A stretch of 64,000 nt of DNA from assembly GCA_963777625.1 (NCBI GenBank), contig CAVZRO010000003.1, forward strand, positions 399,286 to 463,285, in the 5' to 3' direction. The notes under the pieces are model-generated. The model saw nothing but the letters and a program-made list of their open reading frames with translations, was not told the DNA's origin and did not search any database. Numbering within the stretch: position 1 is the first letter of the stretch; the number at the start of each line of letters is the position of its first letter. Origin of the DNA: DATDIC01 sp963777625 (lineage in GTDB: Bacteria; Pseudomonadota; Alphaproteobacteria; Acetobacterales; Acetobacteraceae). Positions 61,144 to 64,000 of the stretch are shown here, piece by piece. The translations under genes were made by a program, and so were the position numbers.

Positions 61144-62444
61144 TCATAGCCCCAGCGAATCGCGGATACGCCCGTAGGTGACGCGGGCTGCGACGCCCAG
61201 CTTCCACAATCCGTGGAACGGGATCTCCTTCAGCTCCGTAACTGGCATGTTCAACGCCTCGACCGGCGTCCCGGTCAGACGCCGCGCGATCTCCCCGCCC
61301 ATGACCGTGGACATGGCCACACCGCGGCCATTGTAACCCAAGCTGACAAGCACGCTCGGGTCGGGCTCGTGGAAGTGCGGATAATGATCCGTGGTAACCG
61401 CCAGTTGACCATTCCACGCGTGCGTCCAATTCACACCGCGCAGCTCCGGCCACAGCCGCTGAGTGTAGCGGACCAGCCAACCAAGCGTCTCCCGCGTGAC
61501 ACCGTCGCGCATCGGGCTGCGGCCGCCCATCAGCAGCCGGCCCCCGGTGTCCACGCGGTAATAGACGGTGATCTGGCCGTTCTCATAAAGCGCGGTCCCC
61601 TCGGGCAGAATGGAGGCAACCAGCTCACTGGGCAGCGGCTCGGTCGCAACGATGCCGCTGAACACCGGCACCACACTGCGCCGAAGCCTCGGCCAGATCT
61701 CATCCGTGTACGCGTTGGTGGCGAGCACCAACCGCTCCGCGCGCACCGTCCCCGATTGAGCGCGAACGGCCCAGTATTTGCCATCCCGGCGGATCGACAG
61801 CACCGGTGATGCGCCATGCACCGTGGCGCCGGCACGGGTCGCCGCCTCGGCCAGCCCACGTGCGTAGCCCAGCGGGTTCACCTGCCGCCGCGACGATCCA
61901 GCACCGCCGCCAGATAGCGACGCGTCCCGGTCATCCCGGCAACGCCGCTCCCCTCGAGCAATTCCACCGGCATGCCCCGGCGAATGCATTGCTCGGCCGT
62001 GCTCCGCACCTGCTCGGCGTTTTTCGAAGCGTAGGCGGCGCGCAACGTGCCACCCTGCCGGGCTTCGCATTGGATCTGGTGGCTACGGATCAGCTCGAAC
62101 ACTCTGGTCGGGGCGTCGGCCGAGAAGGTCACCATGCGGCGCCCCAGGTCAGAGCCGAACTCCGCCTCGATCTGGTCCGGGTCGTATTTGAGGCCGGGAT
62201 TTACCTGGCCGCCGTTACGTCCCGACGCGCCCCAGCCCGGTTGATGCGCCTCCAGCACGACCGTGTCCACGCCGTGCTGCGCCAGATGCAAAGCCGTGGA
62301 CAGGCCGGTGAAGCCGCCGCCCACAACGGCCACGGAAACGCGCTTGTCGCCATCCAGCGGTGGGGCCTCGATCGGGGGACGCGCGGTATCGGCATACAGG
62401 CTCGGGGGGAGCGGGCTGAGTGCGTACGCGGTGAGGCTGGGCAT
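61144..62444 (-). pseudogene. PuuB-type FAD-dependent amine oxidase, frameshifted
   Basis: Two frames join near 61885 if one missing base is supplied. The first gives the FAD domain (VSVAVVGGGFTGLSTALHLA, HQPGWGASGRNGGQVNPGLK) up to AAVLDRRGG, and the second continues QVNPLGYARGLAEAATRAGA, VLATNAYTDEIWPRLRRSVV and the flavin loop LGYNGRGVAMSTVMGGEIAR. The total of about 433 codons is normal for gamma-glutamylputrescine oxidase-like proteins. It is a paralogue of the gene at 19351, which keeps its frame but lacks the GRNGGQ motif seen here. It lies 42 bases after the tRNA gene on the opposite strand. Confidence 0.85.
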
Positions 62445-62457
62445 GGTCTCATGGTTA

Positions 62458-62688
62458 TCACGGCCGACGCCTCAAGGCTTGGGGGGATGCTTGGAACGGT
62501 CGTTCGGCAGCACCTCCGCGCCGCGGTCCACGGCCCCTGATCTGTGACCGCACGAGTATCCCCCGCGTTGTTCGGACACCGATGGCGGCCACCAACCACA
62601 GACAAGGCCAAATGACGCCGAACGCAAAGAACAGCAACACCAACCGAACCAGCAGCAAGTGGTGGTAGTCAGCGAGCCAGGTATTCAT
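62458..62688 (-). CDS. Possible small membrane protein
   Basis: A 76-codon frame on the same strand as, and just downstream of, the porin gene. The first half is strongly hydrophobic (LLLVRLVLLFFAFGVIWPCL followed by WLVAAIG), enough for one or two membrane helices, and the second half is arginine-rich. The ATG at 62688 overlaps the extended porin end by 20 bases. There is no family match and no strong binding site. The hydrophobicity is the only support. Confidence 0.3.
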   Translation of the reverse strand: MNTWLADYHHLLLVRLVLLFFAFGVIWPCLWLVAAIGVRTTRGILVRSQIRGRGPRRGGAAERPFQASPQALRRRP

Positions 62689-63943
62689 GACCGTTCCCAA
62701 CATGGCCGTCGTTCGCCGGCCAGGCTAGAACCAAATCAAACAGCACGCCGGTTTCGACCAACCCGCGGACTTGGTTCGTTTTGTTGAGACCAGGTCCAAA
62801 TGCGAACCCGTCCACGGCATTGGACAGCGCCACATAGGAAACTTCGCCACGGACGAAGAAGCGACTTCACTGGAAGGTGGGCGTCAGTGTCAGCGACATC
62901 GCCTTGCTGCCGGGGCCGTAGAGCAGGTTGGGCGCGCCTTCCGAGAGGCTTCCGGTCGACCCGATATATTCAATACGTCCGGCGAGGCTGAAATGCGAAT
63001 TGAACGTATAGTTCGCGAGGGCCGCAGCACCATAGGTCCAGGCGTCTTGCTGGAACCCGAAATAGACGTTCTTCGGGACATGGCTCCACTGCACATAGGG
63101 CGTAATCGTCCACGGCCCGGATGAGTACGTATAGATAATGTCGTAGATCGAGCTGTTATTTTGCGCGAGCGGGGTGGCAATAGTCGATCTCCCGGTGCTG
63201 CCGGCATTTCCGCCGGCCGCGAACACCAGAGTATTGGAACTATTGATGGTCCAGGTCGCGGAACCCGATATCCAGTTGAATACGTCGGAATAGTACCCGT
63301 CATTGAATGAGATCGCGAACGCGACCGGTCCCCAGGTGTAATTTGCTTGCACGCCGCGGCTGACGGCTGGTTCCTGGCTCCACAGCAAACCGCGCTCGAT
63401 ATTCATGTTCTCGAAAGAGAACGTGTATTCCGCCCCGATCAGCGTCGGCAACTTTCCGCCCTCGATCGAGAAGTTGCTTGTGGGTGCGATTTTGATAAAG
63501 GCTTGCGGCACGGGACCAAAAAAGTCAGGGTTCGTGTTGGTAACCGAGATGAACTGGCTACCCAAGGCTGGAAGTGTGTATGCACCCACTTGCACATAAT
63601 ACTGTAGCAGCCCGTCCGTCTTCTGGATCATGATCTGGGCGTTGCTGAGGTCGATCTGGCCGTTCCTGTTCCCCGGCACCGGGTTGCTCTGCTCGAAGCC
63701 GAGCCCGCTCAGCACCCCGGTGATGTAATTTTTCCCGAGCGGGCCGAGATTGACGCTCATCGGAGTGGGACTGAATGCCAGAGGGCCGCTCATACCAGGA
63801 ATTGGCAGGGTGATATTGGCCGAGGGCGGACCAGACGCTGTGGCTGGCGCAGCCGAAGCCGGCGCCATGGTTTGAGCGACAGCCGAGGTGCCGGAGCATA
63901 TGGTAGCAAGCATAACTATAATCGAAGCAGCAATAATGCGCAT
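62669..63943 (-). CDS. Outer-membrane beta-barrel porin (OmpL/BBP2-like) with an in-frame TGA
   Basis: ATG 63943 begins a signal peptide (hydrophobic core IIAASIIVMLATIC, cleavage after AVAQ). The mature chain has alternating hydrophobic strands and OmpL-like segments (GLGFEQSNPVPGNRNGQIDL, GVQANYTWGPVAFAISFNDG, YNFNSHFSLAGRIEYIGST-like). The frame meets TGA at 62867-62869 after TLTPTFQ, but beyond it the same frame continues with barrel-like sequence (RFFVRGEVSYVALSNAVDGF, GLNKTNQVRGLVETGVLFDL) to a stop at 62669. The stop-to-stop product would be the full barrel, so the TGA probably truncates it by about 65 residues. Confidence 0.8.
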
Positions 63944-64000
63944 TATCTTGCACTCCCCAGCAGTCAAGAGCGCGGTCCCGGTGCCCCATCGCATGCATCG

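Noticed and set aside
1..64000. CRISPR array, rRNA genes, phage structural genes
   Set aside because: No regularly spaced direct repeats, no rRNA sequence and no phage morphogenesis proteins were seen on either strand.

Overview
This is a high-GC alphaproteobacterial chromosome segment, most likely from Acetobacteraceae or a close Rhodospirillales relative. That placement rests on gene order (mreBCD-mrdA-rodA; folK, rpoZ, rsh, acpS, lepB, rnc, era, recO, parC), the small lipoproteins beside mreB, and protein character. No rRNA gene or other taxonomic marker is present to fix it.

Layout. 1-3.3 kb: transposase tail, a cupin, a possible 51-residue membrane protein, a TIM-barrel isomerase, and a GNAT remnant abutting a broken ISAs1-type transposase. 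3.4-10.9 kb: tartrate/isopropylmalate-type dehydrogenase, DNA polymerase IV with an N-terminal zinc ribbon, a CelD-like acyltransferase, protocatechuate 3,4-dioxygenase (pcaHG), NDH-2 and a hypothetical protein. 11-27 kb: an accessory uptake and catabolic cluster. It has a polyamine-type ABC transporter whose ATPase gene lies 7 kb away in a hydantoinase/oxoprolinase operon, two class IV aminotransferases, a FadR-type regulator, a PhzF protein, an Ldh2-type reductase and two FAD amine/amino-acid oxidases. Two strong palindromes lie in its divergent promoter regions. 27-34 kb: a minus-strand run (YkoP-like protein, AI-2E permease, a GNAT/P1-peptidase fusion frame, a flavin monooxygenase, a broken OsmC gene, an MFS exporter). 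34.4-38.1 kb: a tightly packed operon FkbH-like HAD protein, acyl carrier protein, RuBisCO-like protein, cupin, which I regard as the most novel system here. 39.6-56.6 kb: cell-shape and housekeeping genes. 56.6-64 kb: two adjacent IS481-type elements among inverted repeats, a BglII/BstYI-type restriction-modification pair, tRNA-Ala(CGC), a frameshifted FAD oxidase and a porin with an in-frame TGA.

How the genes work together. The 11-27 kb cluster looks like import of a small cationic or cyclic-amide compound, ATP-dependent ring opening by HyuA/HyuB, then oxidation, transamination and reduction of amino-acid-like products. The FkbH-ACP pair would make a glyceryl-type thioester, and the RuBisCO-like protein and cupin suggest enolisation or carbon-bond chemistry on a related phosphorylated intermediate. 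mreBCD-mrdA-rodA build the elongasome.

Caution on quality. Single-base shifts interrupt mrdA, parC, osmC (twice), one FAD oxidase and one transposase, and one TGA interrupts the porin. Because mrdA and parC are normally essential, some of these are probably sequence errors rather than true pseudogenes.
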